Positions 17,846 to 26,496 of a stretch of DNA of 64,000 bases are shown one piece after another. The notes beneath the pieces are model-generated. The model was not told the origin of the DNA, searched no databases, and was given only the letters and a program-made list of their open reading frames with translations. This DNA comes from CAVSIS01 sp963814875 (GTDB lineage: Bacteria > Acidobacteriota > Thermoanaerobaculia > Thermoanaerobaculales > Sulfomarinibacteraceae), in assembly GCA_963814875.1 (NCBI GenBank), contig CAWFFJ010000023.1, positions 1 to 64,000 on the forward strand, read 5' to 3'. Position 1 is the stretch's first letter, and the number at the start of each line of letters is the position of its first letter. A program made the translations under genes and the position numbers.

Positions 17846-18688
17846 GTGGCGCCGACCCCCACCCGACACGGGCTGCACTGGCGCCTCGTGCACGACGGCG
17901 ACCTTCCCGGCGATCTCAATATGTCGCGGGACTGGGTGCTGCTCGAGGGGACCGCAACCGGCACGACCCCGCCCACGCTGCGCCTCTACGGGTGGCGGCC
18001 GCCGTGCCTCAGCCTCGGACGCCACCAAGGCACTGAGGCCGCCGACCTCTCGTTCTGCCGAGCGGCCGGCATCGACGTCGTGCGTCGGCCCACCGGCGGC
18101 CGCGCCGTCCTGCATCATCTTGAGCTGACCTACGCGGTAGCCGCTCCGCTCGACTTAGGGCCGCTCCCTCGCGCGCTCCAGGACGCCTACCGCCTGATCT
18201 GCAGCGGTCTCGTCGCCGCCTGCACCGCGCTCGGAGTCGCGACCGAGCTGACCGGTGGAGACGTGAACATGATGCTGCCTGGGCCGCGCTCGGTGGTGCC
18301 CTGCTTCAACGCCCCTGCGGGTGGCGAGGTAGTGGTCGGCGACCGCAAGTTGATCGGCTCGGCGATGCGTGCCCACGACGGTGCGGTCCTCCAGCATGGC
18401 GCGATCCTGCTCGACTGGGACCCCGAGCTCCAGGCCGGCAGCATGGGCCTCGACGACGACAGCGGCCTGCGGCCCTTCGTCACCACCCTGCGCGAGCAGC
18501 TCGGGCACGTGCCCGGACGCGGTGAGCTCGAGAACGCCCTCACCCGCGGCTTCTCTACGGCGCTTGGCGTCACCCTCGAGCCCGGCGAGCTGTCCGCAGC
18601 CGAGGAGCGGCGGGCGCAGTCCCTGGCCGACTCGTTCCGCATCGGCTCGAACGTCACAGGGCAATTCCGTGTCGGCTTGAGCGACTGA
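17846..18688 (+). CDS. lipM: Lipoate/octanoate-protein transferase, LipM-like
   Basis: 280 residues from a GTG five bases after the preceding stop. It belongs to the biotin/lipoate A/B ligase fold: RRPTGGRAVLHHLELTYAVA is the lipoyl-binding loop, and VPCFNAPAGGEVVVGDRKLIGSAMRA contains the cysteine that is catalytic in LipM-type octanoyltransferases. That cysteine favours LipM over an ATP-dependent LplA. The enzyme moves octanoate or lipoate onto a carrier domain such as GcvH or E2. The symbol is given on motif grounds; substrate direction is not proven. Confidence 0.82.
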   Translation: MAPTPTRHGLHWRLVHDGDLPGDLNMSRDWVLLEGTATGTTPPTLRLYGWRPPCLSLGRHQGTEAADLSFCRAAGIDVVRRPTGGRAVLHHLELTYAVAAPLDLGPLPRALQDAYRLICSGLVAACTALGVATELTGGDVNMMLPGPRSVVPCFNAPAGGEVVVGDRKLIGSAMRAHDGAVLQHGAILLDWDPELQAGSMGLDDDSGLRPFVTTLREQLGHVPGRGELENALTRGFSTALGVTLEPGELSAAEERRAQSLADSFRIGSNVTGQFRVGLSD

Positions 18689-18703
18689 CCCGGAAACGCT
18701 CCC

Positions 18704-18728
18704 GGGCGGAGACAAGCTCCGCCCCTAC
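18704..18728. repeat. Short hairpin repeat GGGCGGAG..CTCCGCCCCTAC, copy 1
   Basis: GGGCGGAG-ACAAG-CTCCGCCC followed by CTAC. Other copies at 18801, 32964 and 41653. It is followed at 18729-18778 by a low-complexity run of TCTTGC and TCTCGC-like units. Confidence 0.75.
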
Positions 18729-18800
18729 GTCTCGCATCTTGCATCTCACCTCTTGCGTCTTGCGTCTTGCGTCTCACGGCGACACGCCCGGCCAAACCAC

Positions 18801-18825
18801 GGGCGGAGACGCGCTCCGCCCCTAC
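18801..18825. repeat. Short hairpin repeat GGGCGGAG..CTCCGCCCCTAC, copy 2
   Basis: GGGCGGAG-ACGCG-CTCCGCCC followed by CTAC, 97 bases after copy 1 in the same orientation. It is followed by a pyrimidine-rich CCTCCTCAC-like tract leading to the AmpG-like start. Confidence 0.75.
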
Positions 18826-18901
18826 TCCACCCCCCTCAGGTTGTTACCTCCTCACCTCCTTACTTCCTCACCTCCTCACCCATCCGCTACCATGGCGGGC
18901 C

Positions 18902-20386
18902 ATGAGCGAGCCGAGCGTCACCGCGCGACCGCGCCCCGCGTGGTGGGTTCCCACCCTGTACTTCGCCGAGGGCTTTCCCTACTCCCTGGTGCGCAGCATC
19001 TCGACGGTTTTCTTCACCGACGCCGGCGCCAGCCTGCAGGCCATCGGGCTGACCTCGCTGTACGGTCTGCCGTGGACGCTCAAGCTGCTGTGGGCGCCGC
19101 TCGTCGACGTCTACGCAAGTAAGCGGCGTTGGATCGTCGCCGCCGAGGCGGTGCTCGCGACGCTGGTCGCCGTGACTGCCTTCGCATCCGGTCTGGCATC
19201 GCCGCTCGGTGTCGTGGCGGTGCTCTTCCTGCTGATCGCGATCGCCTCGGCCACCCACGACATCGCCGTCGACGGCTACTACCTGGAGGCTCTCGACCGC
19301 ATCCGCCAGGCGCGTTGGGTCGGCCTCCAGGCGGGCGCCTACCGCCTCGCCCTCGTGTTCGGCTCCGGCGTCGTGGTGGCCTTCTCAGGCTGGACCTCGT
19401 GGCCGGCCGGGTTCGGTCTCGCGGCGACCGTGCTCGGTCTCCTGCTCGCACTCCACGCCACCCTGCTGCCCCGAGCCGAGGCCCCGCGTCGGCCCGCCCG
19501 TGAGCTGCTGGCCTTCCTCGTCGCACCGCGCACCCTCGGTGTGATCGCGAGCGCTGCGGCGCTCGGGCTCGGCGTCCGGTGGCTGCTGCACCTCCCGACG
19601 GCCGCACCGGCCGCCGCCGTTCTACGCCGAATCTCGGTCCCGGAGTGGATTCTGCTGCTGCTGTTCACGGCCATGGCCGTCGCCGCGGTCCGGGCCCCGG
19701 CGCTGAAACGGCGTCTGTACGCCTCGCGCTCGACCTACGCTCTCGCCTTCGTCGACTACCTCGATCGTCCGCGGGTCGGGCTGGTTCTGGCGTTCCTCGC
19801 CTTCTACCGCTGCGGGGAGTCCTTCCTGCTCAACATGGCCTATCCGTTCCTGTCCTCGATCGGCATCACGCGAGCACAGTACGGTGTCGCCTACGGGACC
19901 TTCGGGATCCTGGCGTCGATCACTGGCGGCGTCCTCGGGGGGGCACTGATCGCGCGCTACGGCCTCAGGCGATGCATCTGGCCCTTCGTCCTCGCACAGA
20001 ATGTGCTCAACCTGCTTTACATGGCCCTCGCGTGGCAGACTGTCGGCATGACCGGTGCCACTCCCCCTGCCGCGCCGCCGCTCGTCCTGGTGACCTGTCT
20101 GATCGTGATCGAGGCATTCGGCGCCGGGCTCGGGACCGCCGCGTTCATGGTCTTCGTGATGCGCACCACGCGGCCCGCCCACAAGGCCGCCCACATGGCC
20201 ATCGCCACCGGTCTGGCGACCGTTTCGGCGACCATGGCCGGCGTGGTCTCGGGCTTCCTCGCCTCCGCGCTCGGTTTCACCCTCTTCTTCGCCTTCACCT
20301 TCGCGGCGACCGTGCCGGCGATGGCCATGATTCCGTTCCTTCCCGGCCTCGACGGCGACCCCGAGCCCGAGGCGGCCGGCCGGTGA
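18902..20386 (+). CDS. Major facilitator superfamily transporter, AmpG-like
   Basis: 494 residues, about 12-14 predicted transmembrane segments. The N-terminus WWVPTLYFAEGFPYSLVRSISTVFFTDAGASLQAIGLTSLYGLPWTLKLLWAPLVD (in pieces) is strongly like AmpG, the importer of GlcNAc-anhydromuramyl peptides. A further AHDIAVDGYYLEAL-like segment (ATHDIAVDGYYLEAL) is also typical. The ATG at 18902 is chosen over open upstream codons lying in the low-complexity leader. Substrate is inferred only from similarity. It overlaps the YfhO-like gene by GTGA. Confidence 0.85.
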   Translation: MSEPSVTARPRPAWWVPTLYFAEGFPYSLVRSISTVFFTDAGASLQAIGLTSLYGLPWTLKLLWAPLVDVYASKRRWIVAAEAVLATLVAVTAFASGLASPLGVVAVLFLLIAIASATHDIAVDGYYLEALDRIRQARWVGLQAGAYRLALVFGSGVVVAFSGWTSWPAGFGLAATVLGLLLALHATLLPRAEAPRRPARELLAFLVAPRTLGVIASAAALGLGVRWLLHLPTAAPAAAVLRRISVPEWILLLLFTAMAVAAVRAPALKRRLYASRSTYALAFVDYLDRPRVGLVLAFLAFYRCGESFLLNMAYPFLSSIGITRAQYGVAYGTFGILASITGGVLGGALIARYGLRRCIWPFVLAQNVLNLLYMALAWQTVGMTGATPPAAPPLVLVTCLIVIEAFGAGLGTAAFMVFVMRTTRPAHKAAHMAIATGLATVSATMAGVVSGFLASALGFTLFFAFTFAATVPAMAMIPFLPGLDGDPEPEAAGR

Positions 20387-22935
20387 CGCCCCACAAACGT
20401 TTCCCCGCTCTGACCGCCGGAGCCCTGCTGCTCGTGCTCGTGACCGTCTTCTTCCCGACCCTGTTCGGGACACGGGTGATGTCACCGCTCGACACGCTGT
20501 TGAACGCACCGCCATGGCACGCACAGCAGCATGTCGTCGAGGCGACCGACCCTGCCCTCCGCCCGGTGGCGAGCCGGGTACTGCCGGAGCTGCTGGAGCT
20601 CCGCCGGGAGGGCCTCGCGACCGCGGTGTGGGACCCAACCCTTGCCGCCGGCGGGCCCGGCACCCTCCGCTGGGACCATGGGCTGCTGTGGCCTTTCACC
20701 CTGCCGCTGGTGCCGTTGGTGCCCGAGACCCACCTCGTCAACACCCTCGTGCTGGCGCGTCTCGTGGTCGCGTTCATGGGGCTCTGGCTGCTTGCACGTC
20801 GCCTCGGTCTCAGCGAGGTGGCAGCCGCGACCGGCGGGGCCGTCTACGCCCTTTCGGGCCCCCTGGTGGCCCGTTGGTCGCTGCCCTCGAGCGCCGCCCT
20901 GGCCACCCTGCCGCTCCTCCTGTGGGCCGTCGACAGCGCCCGGTTCTCGCCTGAGCCGCGCCGCCGGCTGGCTGGCCTGACCCTGGTCTGGCTCGCCTTC
21001 CTCGCCGCCGGCGACCCCGCGATCACGGTACTCGGCGGCGCGCTCGCCGTTGGGTGGGCCGTGCTGCCCGGCCGCACGGCGTCGCGCGGCCGAGTGGTGC
21101 AGCTCGCTGCCCCGATCCTCGCGACCGCGATCCTGGCGCCGGCACTGGCGCTCACCGCGGTCGCCCGTGTGCCTCATCGCGACGGTCCCGTGGCCGGCTG
21201 GGGTCTCCAGGTTGCCAGGCTGCTGACCGATCCGATGGCCTGGGGCAGCCCGCGCGCCGAGACCTACCAGCCGCCGGAAGGTCTCGGGGACATCCCGTTC
21301 GCCGATGCCTGCCTGACCCCCGGCCTGATCGCCCTGGCCTTGGCCGCCCTCGGCGTGGCTGCGCGGCGCCCAGCCGGGCCGTTGTGGGCGGCGGGGGCGG
21401 CGATCAGCCTCGCCGCACTCGCCGCGGCACCGGTTGGCCGCCTCGTGGTCAGACTGCCAGGAATCGACCCGGCCAGTCTCCCGGAGGTCGCCGGTCTCGC
21501 CGCGCTCGCCTTCGCGGTCCTCGCGGCGTTCGGCGTGGAGGGCATGGCCCGGCTGGCACCCAGCTCCACGCTGCGCGCCGCGCTGCCCTTGATGGTCGTG
21601 GCGGTGGTGCTCGAGCAGGGCCTGCTCGCAGGGCACCTGTCTGCGTACCTCCCGACCGCCGAGGCCCAGCTCGCTTCGACTCAGGGGCTCGAGCACGCGG
21701 TCGCAGACCGTGATCCGCTCAACCCGATGCGCGTCGCGCCGCTGCTCGACATGCTGCCGCCCGACACAGCCTCCGCCTTCGGGCTCGAGGACCTGCGCAG
21801 CGCCGGGCCGGCGCGACTGGACTACGGGCGCTGGCTTGCGGTCATCGACCCTCAGGCGATCGGCGGCGACGGTCTGCGGCTCAACGCCGCGACCGCCGAC
21901 CTCACCCATCCCTACCTTGCATTCCTCGGCGTGCGCACGCTGCTCGAGCCCTCCGCCCCGCGCCTGGTGGAGTACGCACTCGCTCAGCAGGCGGCGGAGA
22001 TCGAGCCTCGCGACCGCCTGTTCGGTCCGCTCGACGGACGACCCATCGAACAGGTCCTGCGCCTGCCCGAGGCGTGCTCGAGGGTTGCCGTATATGCCAC
22101 CTCCCGCGGTGAGCCGGTCTCGGGCGATCTCGAGATCGAGCTCCGCGGCGAGCCGAACGGACCGACGTTGGGACTCTGGCAGGTCGATGCAGCCGCGCTC
22201 GGCCGTGACGGCCTGGTGTGGCTCGATCTCCCCATCATCCCCCCCGAGAGCGACCGCCAGCGTCTCGTCATCTCCGGTCGCCCCGAGGGCCGGCTGTGGC
22301 TGCGCGGGACCAGCGACCCGACGGCGCTTGGCGGAGAGCTGACCTGGGGCGGGCATCCCGTGCACGGCGGCCTCGCACCGTCGTTCGACCTCTCTGGGTG
22401 GTCGACCGTCTACGACGGGAGCGATCTCCGGCTATGGGTCAACCGCCGCGCCGGCCGGCGCTTCTTCCTGGTCCGGCGGGTCGTACCGGGCGACCTCTCG
22501 ACTGTGCTCTCCGCTCGACCGCCGCTCGATCTTGCCACCTTGGTCGTGCTCCCGCCGGAGAGCGCCGCCGCACTCTCGGCCAAGCTCGCCGGCACTCCCC
22601 CGACCCCCACCGAAGGCGTCCAGGTGAAGCGGGCGTCGCCGAGCTCCGCCCATCTCGAGGTCGACCTTGACGCGCCGGCGGTGCTGGTCGCCGCGATCCC
22701 GTCGTCGCCACTGTGGCGGGCCGAGGTCGACGGCCGGTCTCGCCCGATGCTCACCGCCAACGGCCTCTTCCTCGCGCTGCCCCTCGAGGCCGGGAGGCAC
22801 CAGATCGAGCTTGCCGCCCGAATCGCCCCCCTGTGGTACGTTGGCTTCGGGGTGGGCGTCGTGGGGTTGCTGGCCGCCACATTTGCTACGCGGCGGCGGT
22901 CCTCGTCCGGGCGGGGAGGCCCGGCGCAGACATGA
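20383..22935 (+). CDS. Large YfhO-like polytopic membrane protein
   Basis: 850 residues from the GTG overlapping the transporter stop. About 350 N-terminal residues form multiple hydrophobic helices, then a long extracytoplasmic part of about 380 residues, and a final TM near the C-terminus (LWYVGFGVGVVGLLAATFA). This two-part plan, with DTLLNAPPW near the start, resembles the bacterial YfhO/GT-C-like membrane family implicated in glycosylating envelope polymers. Catalytic residues are not verified. Overlaps with the genes on both sides indicate a glycolipid or polymer-export operon. Confidence 0.72.
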   Translation: MTPHKRFPALTAGALLLVLVTVFFPTLFGTRVMSPLDTLLNAPPWHAQQHVVEATDPALRPVASRVLPELLELRREGLATAVWDPTLAAGGPGTLRWDHGLLWPFTLPLVPLVPETHLVNTLVLARLVVAFMGLWLLARRLGLSEVAAATGGAVYALSGPLVARWSLPSSAALATLPLLLWAVDSARFSPEPRRRLAGLTLVWLAFLAAGDPAITVLGGALAVGWAVLPGRTASRGRVVQLAAPILATAILAPALALTAVARVPHRDGPVAGWGLQVARLLTDPMAWGSPRAETYQPPEGLGDIPFADACLTPGLIALALAALGVAARRPAGPLWAAGAAISLAALAAAPVGRLVVRLPGIDPASLPEVAGLAALAFAVLAAFGVEGMARLAPSSTLRAALPLMVVAVVLEQGLLAGHLSAYLPTAEAQLASTQGLEHAVADRDPLNPMRVAPLLDMLPPDTASAFGLEDLRSAGPARLDYGRWLAVIDPQAIGGDGLRLNAATADLTHPYLAFLGVRTLLEPSAPRLVEYALAQQAAEIEPRDRLFGPLDGRPIEQVLRLPEACSRVAVYATSRGEPVSGDLEIELRGEPNGPTLGLWQVDAAALGRDGLVWLDLPIIPPESDRQRLVISGRPEGRLWLRGTSDPTALGGELTWGGHPVHGGLAPSFDLSGWSTVYDGSDLRLWVNRRAGRRFFLVRRVVPGDLSTVLSARPPLDLATLVVLPPESAAALSAKLAGTPPTPTEGVQVKRASPSSAHLEVDLDAPAVLVAAIPSSPLWRAEVDGRSRPMLTANGLFLALPLEAGRHQIELAARIAPLWYVGFGVGVVGLLAATFATRRRSSSGRGGPAQT

Positions 22936-23879
22936 AGCTGGTCATCCAGATCCCGGCGTGGAACGAGGAGGCGCACCTGCCCGCCGCGCTCCAGGCGCTG
23001 CCGCGGGCGGTAGAGGGCTTCGACCAGGTCGAGGTCCTGGTGATCGACGACGGCTCCACCGACGGTACCGCCGAGGTCGCTCGTGCGCACGGGGCGCGAG
23101 TCATCAGGATCCCGGTACACCGGGGATTGGCGGTCGCCTTCGCAGCCGGCCTTGCCGCTGCGCTCGAGGTCGGAGCGGACGTGATCGTCAACACCGACGC
23201 CGACAACCAGTACGATGCTCGCGACATCCCCGCGCTGACCCGACCGATCCTCGAGCAACGCGCCGACCTCGTGATCGGTGACCGCCAGGTGCAGAGCATT
23301 CCCCACTTCTCGGCCACCAAGAAAGTACTCCAGCGGCTCGGCTCCGCGGTGGTGCGTCAGCTCTCGCAGACCCCGGTTCGCGACGCCACCTCCGGGTTCC
23401 GCGCGCTGTCGCGCAATGCGGCTCTCAAGCTGCACGTGTTCACCCGCTTCACCTATACCCTCGAGACCATCCTTCAGGCGGGGCGCGCCGGGCTCAAGGT
23501 CGAGTCGGTCCCCGTCCGCATCAACCCCGAGGTCACCCGCCCGTCGCGGCTGTTCAGCTCCAACCTGGGGTACGTGTGGCGATCGCTGGAGAGCATCGCC
23601 CGCATCGTGGTGCTCTACAACCCGCTGCGGATCTTCCTCCGCCTCGGGTGGGTGCCGGTCCTGGTCGGCACTGCCCTGCTGATCCGCTTCTCCTGGTTCT
23701 ACCTCTCAGGGCAGTCCCCCGCCGGACACGTCCAGTCTCTTCTGGTGGCCGTCATCCTGATCCTGGTCGGGGTCCAGATCTGGGCAGTCGGCATCGTCGC
23801 CGATCTCATCGCCGTCAACCGCCGGCTGCTCGAGGAGGTCGTCGAACGCCTCCGCGGCGGGCCCGGCGAGCGCAGATGA
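22932..23879 (+). CDS. Family 2 glycosyltransferase, dolichyl-phosphate-mannose synthase-like
   Basis: 315 residues. The GT-A fold begins MKLVIQIPAWNEEAHLPAAL, with VLVIDDGSTDGTAEVA and the metal-binding NTDADNQYDARDIP. ATSGFRALSR is the DPM-synthase-type acceptor motif. Two C-terminal transmembrane helices follow (near residues 235-255 and 268-290). It likely transfers a sugar from a nucleotide donor to polyprenyl phosphate, giving a lipid-linked sugar for the neighbouring membrane protein (inference). It overlaps the YfhO-like gene and the next gene by ATGA. Confidence 0.9.
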   Translation: MKLVIQIPAWNEEAHLPAALQALPRAVEGFDQVEVLVIDDGSTDGTAEVARAHGARVIRIPVHRGLAVAFAAGLAAALEVGADVIVNTDADNQYDARDIPALTRPILEQRADLVIGDRQVQSIPHFSATKKVLQRLGSAVVRQLSQTPVRDATSGFRALSRNAALKLHVFTRFTYTLETILQAGRAGLKVESVPVRINPEVTRPSRLFSSNLGYVWRSLESIARIVVLYNPLRIFLRLGWVPVLVGTALLIRFSWFYLSGQSPAGHVQSLLVAVILILVGVQIWAVGIVADLIAVNRRLLEEVVERLRGGPGERR

Positions 23880-24865
23880 CGGAGAGCGCAGCGGCAACGG
23901 CCCGGGGTCTCGGCATCGGCCGCGCGCTCGGTGCCCTGATCGGGCTCGGCTTTCTGGTCGCCGTGCTGGTGCTGGCCGGACCGTCTCGCGTGTGGAACCT
24001 GCTCACGAGGATCGACCCCCTCCAGCTCGCGGGGGCGGCCGTGCTCTACCTCGCAGTCGCGTCCCTGCGCGGGCTTCGGCTCGCACTTCTGCTCGAGCGG
24101 GGTCGGCTGCCGATCGCCACCGCCGTCCCGGTGTCGATGGCCGCCCAGGGCGCCGCGCTGCTGCTGCCGGCACGGCTCGGCGAGCTCGCCCTGCCGGTCC
24201 TGCTGCAACGGCTGGCCGACGTCGACCTCGCCGCGGGGCTCGTCGTCCTCGTCGCGTCGCGCCTGCTCGACGTCGCCGCGCTCGGGGTGTGGAGCGGCCT
24301 GGCGGCGGCGGCGATCTGGGGCGTCACTCGACCGCTCACGCTCCTCGTCGTGGCCGTGCTCGTGCTGTCGCCGGCGGCCCTTCCCGTCGCGCTCGCGGCA
24401 GCCGATCGCTGTACGACGCGCATGCTCGCTCCACGTGGAGTCCGCGGTCGTCGCTGGGCGCGCCGGGTGCGGCGTCTCGCTCGCGCCGTGGCGGCGGTAC
24501 GGCGGCGCCCGGCCCGCCTCGCGGGCGCGGCCGTCGCCTCGATCGCGTTGTGGGGCGGTATCTGGCTCGTGACCTGGCGCCTGCTGGTCGCAATGGGGTA
24601 CCGCTGGCCGCTGCGAACGGTGGTGGCCGGCTCGGTACCCGCCTCGCTGACCAACCTGCTGCCAATCTCGGCGCTCGGCAACCTGGGACCGCTCGAGGCA
24701 GGCTGGACCGCCGCCTTCACCGCGCTCGGGATCCCGGTCGAGACCGCCGCCGCCACTGGACTCGCCAGCCACCTGTGGACCCTGCTCTTCGTCGGGGTGA
24801 CCGCTGCCCTGTCGTGGTGGGCGCTGGGGGCCCCGGTCCTCGCCGGCACCCGCCCAGGTCGCTGA
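23876..24865 (+). CDS. Lysylphosphatidylglycerol synthase TM-region/UPF0104 flippase-like protein
   Basis: 329 residues, about eight hydrophobic helices. The N-terminal LQLAGAAVLYLAVASLRGLRLALLLE and C-terminal LTNLLPISALGNLGPLEAGWTAAF match the conserved segments of the LPG-synthase TM family, which is often next to DPM-like glycosyltransferases. A role in lipid or lipid-linked sugar translocation is inferred from the family. The ATG overlaps the GT2 stop. Last gene of the four-gene membrane operon. Confidence 0.83.
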   Translation: MTESAAATARGLGIGRALGALIGLGFLVAVLVLAGPSRVWNLLTRIDPLQLAGAAVLYLAVASLRGLRLALLLERGRLPIATAVPVSMAAQGAALLLPARLGELALPVLLQRLADVDLAAGLVVLVASRLLDVAALGVWSGLAAAAIWGVTRPLTLLVVAVLVLSPAALPVALAAADRCTTRMLAPRGVRGRRWARRVRRLARAVAAVRRRPARLAGAAVASIALWGGIWLVTWRLLVAMGYRWPLRTVVAGSVPASLTNLLPISALGNLGPLEAGWTAAFTALGIPVETAAATGLASHLWTLLFVGVTAALSWWALGAPVLAGTRPGR

Positions 24866-24883
24866 GCAACACGTCCGAGTTCT

Positions 24884-25681
24884 CTACTCGACTTCCTTCT
24901 CCTGCTCCTTGGCGTGGTTCCAGAGGCGATCGAGGCCTTCGAGATCGTAGTCGCGCAGGCTGCCGCCGTCTCGGGCGGCGCTGCGCTCCATGTCGCGGAA
25001 GCGGCGCATGAACTTCTGATTGGCGCGCTGGAGCGCGGTCTCGGGCTCGATCCCGAGGTGCCGAGCGAGGTTGGCCATCACGAACAGGACGTCGCCGAGC
25101 TCGTCGCGGGCCCGCTCCTCGGAGGCCGAATCTCCATCCTCGAGCTCCACGGCGAGCTCCTCGACCTCCTCGCGCAGCTTGTCCACGACATCGGCGGGGC
25201 GCCGCCAGTCGAACCCGAGCGCTGCCGCTTTTTCGGTCATGCGAAATGCCTTGAGCAGCGCCGGTAGCGCCGCCGGCACGCCGTCGAGCGCCGACGCCTC
25301 GGGATGCTCCGCGCGCTCGGAGCGCTTGATGTCCTCCCAGTTGCGGATCACCTCACCCGAGTCGGCGACCTCGACCTCGCCGAACACGTGGGGGTGCCGC
25401 CGGATCATCTTCTCGGAGATCGCGTCGCACACCGAGTCGATGTCGAACCAGTCGTTCTCGCGGCCGATCCGGGCCATGAACACGACCTGCAGGAGGAGGT
25501 CGCCGAGCTCCTCGCGCAGCGTCGCGTGTGCACGCCGGCCGACCGCCTCGATGACCTCGTAGGCCTCCTCGAGCATGTAGCCCGCCAGCGTGTCGAGGGT
25601 CTGCTCGCGGTCCCACGGGCAGCCGCCCGGGTCGCGCAGCCGGTCCATGATCGCCACCAGACGGTCAAAGCTCCCAGACAT
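24884..25681 (-). CDS. mazG: Nucleoside triphosphate pyrophosphohydrolase MazG
   Basis: 265 residues, the two-domain length of E. coli MazG. The first MazG domain has CPWDREQTLDTLAGYMLEEAYEVIEAV and EELGDLLLQVVFMARI; the second has KLREEVEELAVELEDGDSASEERARDELGDVLFVMANLARH. It hydrolyses NTPs and dNTPs to monophosphates, clearing damaged or signalling nucleotides. Start ATG at 25679-25681 from the MSGSFDRLVAIMDRLRDPGGCPWD pattern. It is convergent with the flippase gene and divergent from the Nudix gene. Confidence 0.94.
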   Translation of the reverse strand: MSGSFDRLVAIMDRLRDPGGCPWDREQTLDTLAGYMLEEAYEVIEAVGRRAHATLREELGDLLLQVVFMARIGRENDWFDIDSVCDAISEKMIRRHPHVFGEVEVADSGEVIRNWEDIKRSERAEHPEASALDGVPAALPALLKAFRMTEKAAALGFDWRRPADVVDKLREEVEELAVELEDGDSASEERARDELGDVLFVMANLARHLGIEPETALQRANQKFMRRFRDMERSAARDGGSLRDYDLEGLDRLWNHAKEQEKEVE

Positions 25682-25810
25682 GCGCGCCATTCTACCCGTG
25701 CATTCCTCGGCTGAGGCCGATGAATGCAAGCAACGGAAACGACGAGACCCACCACACCCGCCCTGTATCCAACCTCGTGCCTGGTGGCGCTCGCTGGTAC
25801 TCTCGGAGCG

Positions 25811-26245
25811 ATGATCATCGTGACCGCGGCCGTGATCCGGGACGAGGGCGGGCGGGTCCTGCTCGCGCGGCGACCGGCGGACCGCCATATGGGCGGGCTG
25901 TGGGAGTTCCCCGGCGGCAAGGTTCAAGACGGCGAGAGCCCCGCCGTCGGCCTCGCCCGCGAGCTCGCCGAGGAGCTCGGCGTCGTGGCCCGGATCGGTG
26001 AGCCGATCACCTTCGCGGTCCACGAGGAGCCTGACCTCGCGATCCTGCTCCTCTTCTACCGCGCGACCCTGACTGCGGGCCGGCCGCGCCCGCTCGAGGG
26101 TCAGGAGCTGGCCTGGGTCGAGCCGGCCGAGCTCGGCCGCTACGAGATGCCGCCGGCCGACGCCGTCCTCGTCGAGCTGCTCGCAGGACGTGGCGCTCGA
26201 AGGAGCCGGGCGCTACCTTCTGGGGAGGGCGACGGCGCCACGTGA
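25811..26245 (+). CDS. Nudix hydrolase, MutT/8-oxo-dGTP diphosphatase-like
   Basis: 144 residues. A complete Nudix box GGKVQDGESPAVGLARELAEELG occupies about residues 36-58. The N-terminal VTAAVIRDEGGRVLLARRP and the C-terminal WVEPAELGRYEMPPAD are typical of MutT. It is expected to remove oxidised nucleotides such as 8-oxo-dGTP. Divergent from mazG, another nucleotide-pool sanitiser. The stop overlaps a GTG of a possible 5'-extended form of the next ORF. Confidence 0.88.
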   Translation: MIIVTAAVIRDEGGRVLLARRPADRHMGGLWEFPGGKVQDGESPAVGLARELAEELGVVARIGEPITFAVHEEPDLAILLLFYRATLTAGRPRPLEGQELAWVEPAELGRYEMPPADAVLVELLAGRGARRSRALPSGEGDGAT

Positions 26246-26289
26246 CCTCCACCCGCCTGGGGGGAACAGCGCGGAAGGGAGTGCGAGAC

Positions 26290-26493
26290 ATGGAGCCCCG
26301 AGTCCGCCAGCCGGCAGTCGCCGGCGTCTTCTACCCCGCCAGCCCGGCGTCGCTCGGCAGCATGGTCGAGCGCCTTACGGTGGGGGCCGCGACCCGGCAC
26401 GATCTGCTCGCGTGCATCGCACCGCACGCCGGGTACGTCTACTCGGGCTCGGTCGTTGGATATGCCGGAATCTGCTTCCACCGGGAGGATTGA
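26290..26493 (+). pseudogene. Truncated Memo/AmmeMemoRadiSam-system protein B fragment
   Basis: Only 67 residues: MEPRVRQPAVAGVFYPASPAS, then LLACIAPHAGYVYSGSVVGYAG, then a stop at HRED. These are the first two conserved blocks of the Memo/AmrB family, whose members are about 260-290 residues, so about three quarters is absent. The ATG at 26290 follows GGAAGGGAGTGCGAG; a GTG at 26242 in frame is also possible. The last codons contain the Shine-Dalgarno for the Usp gene three bases later, which may explain why the fragment is kept. It could be a decayed gene or a translated leader. Confidence 0.7.
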
Positions 26494-26496
26494 ACG

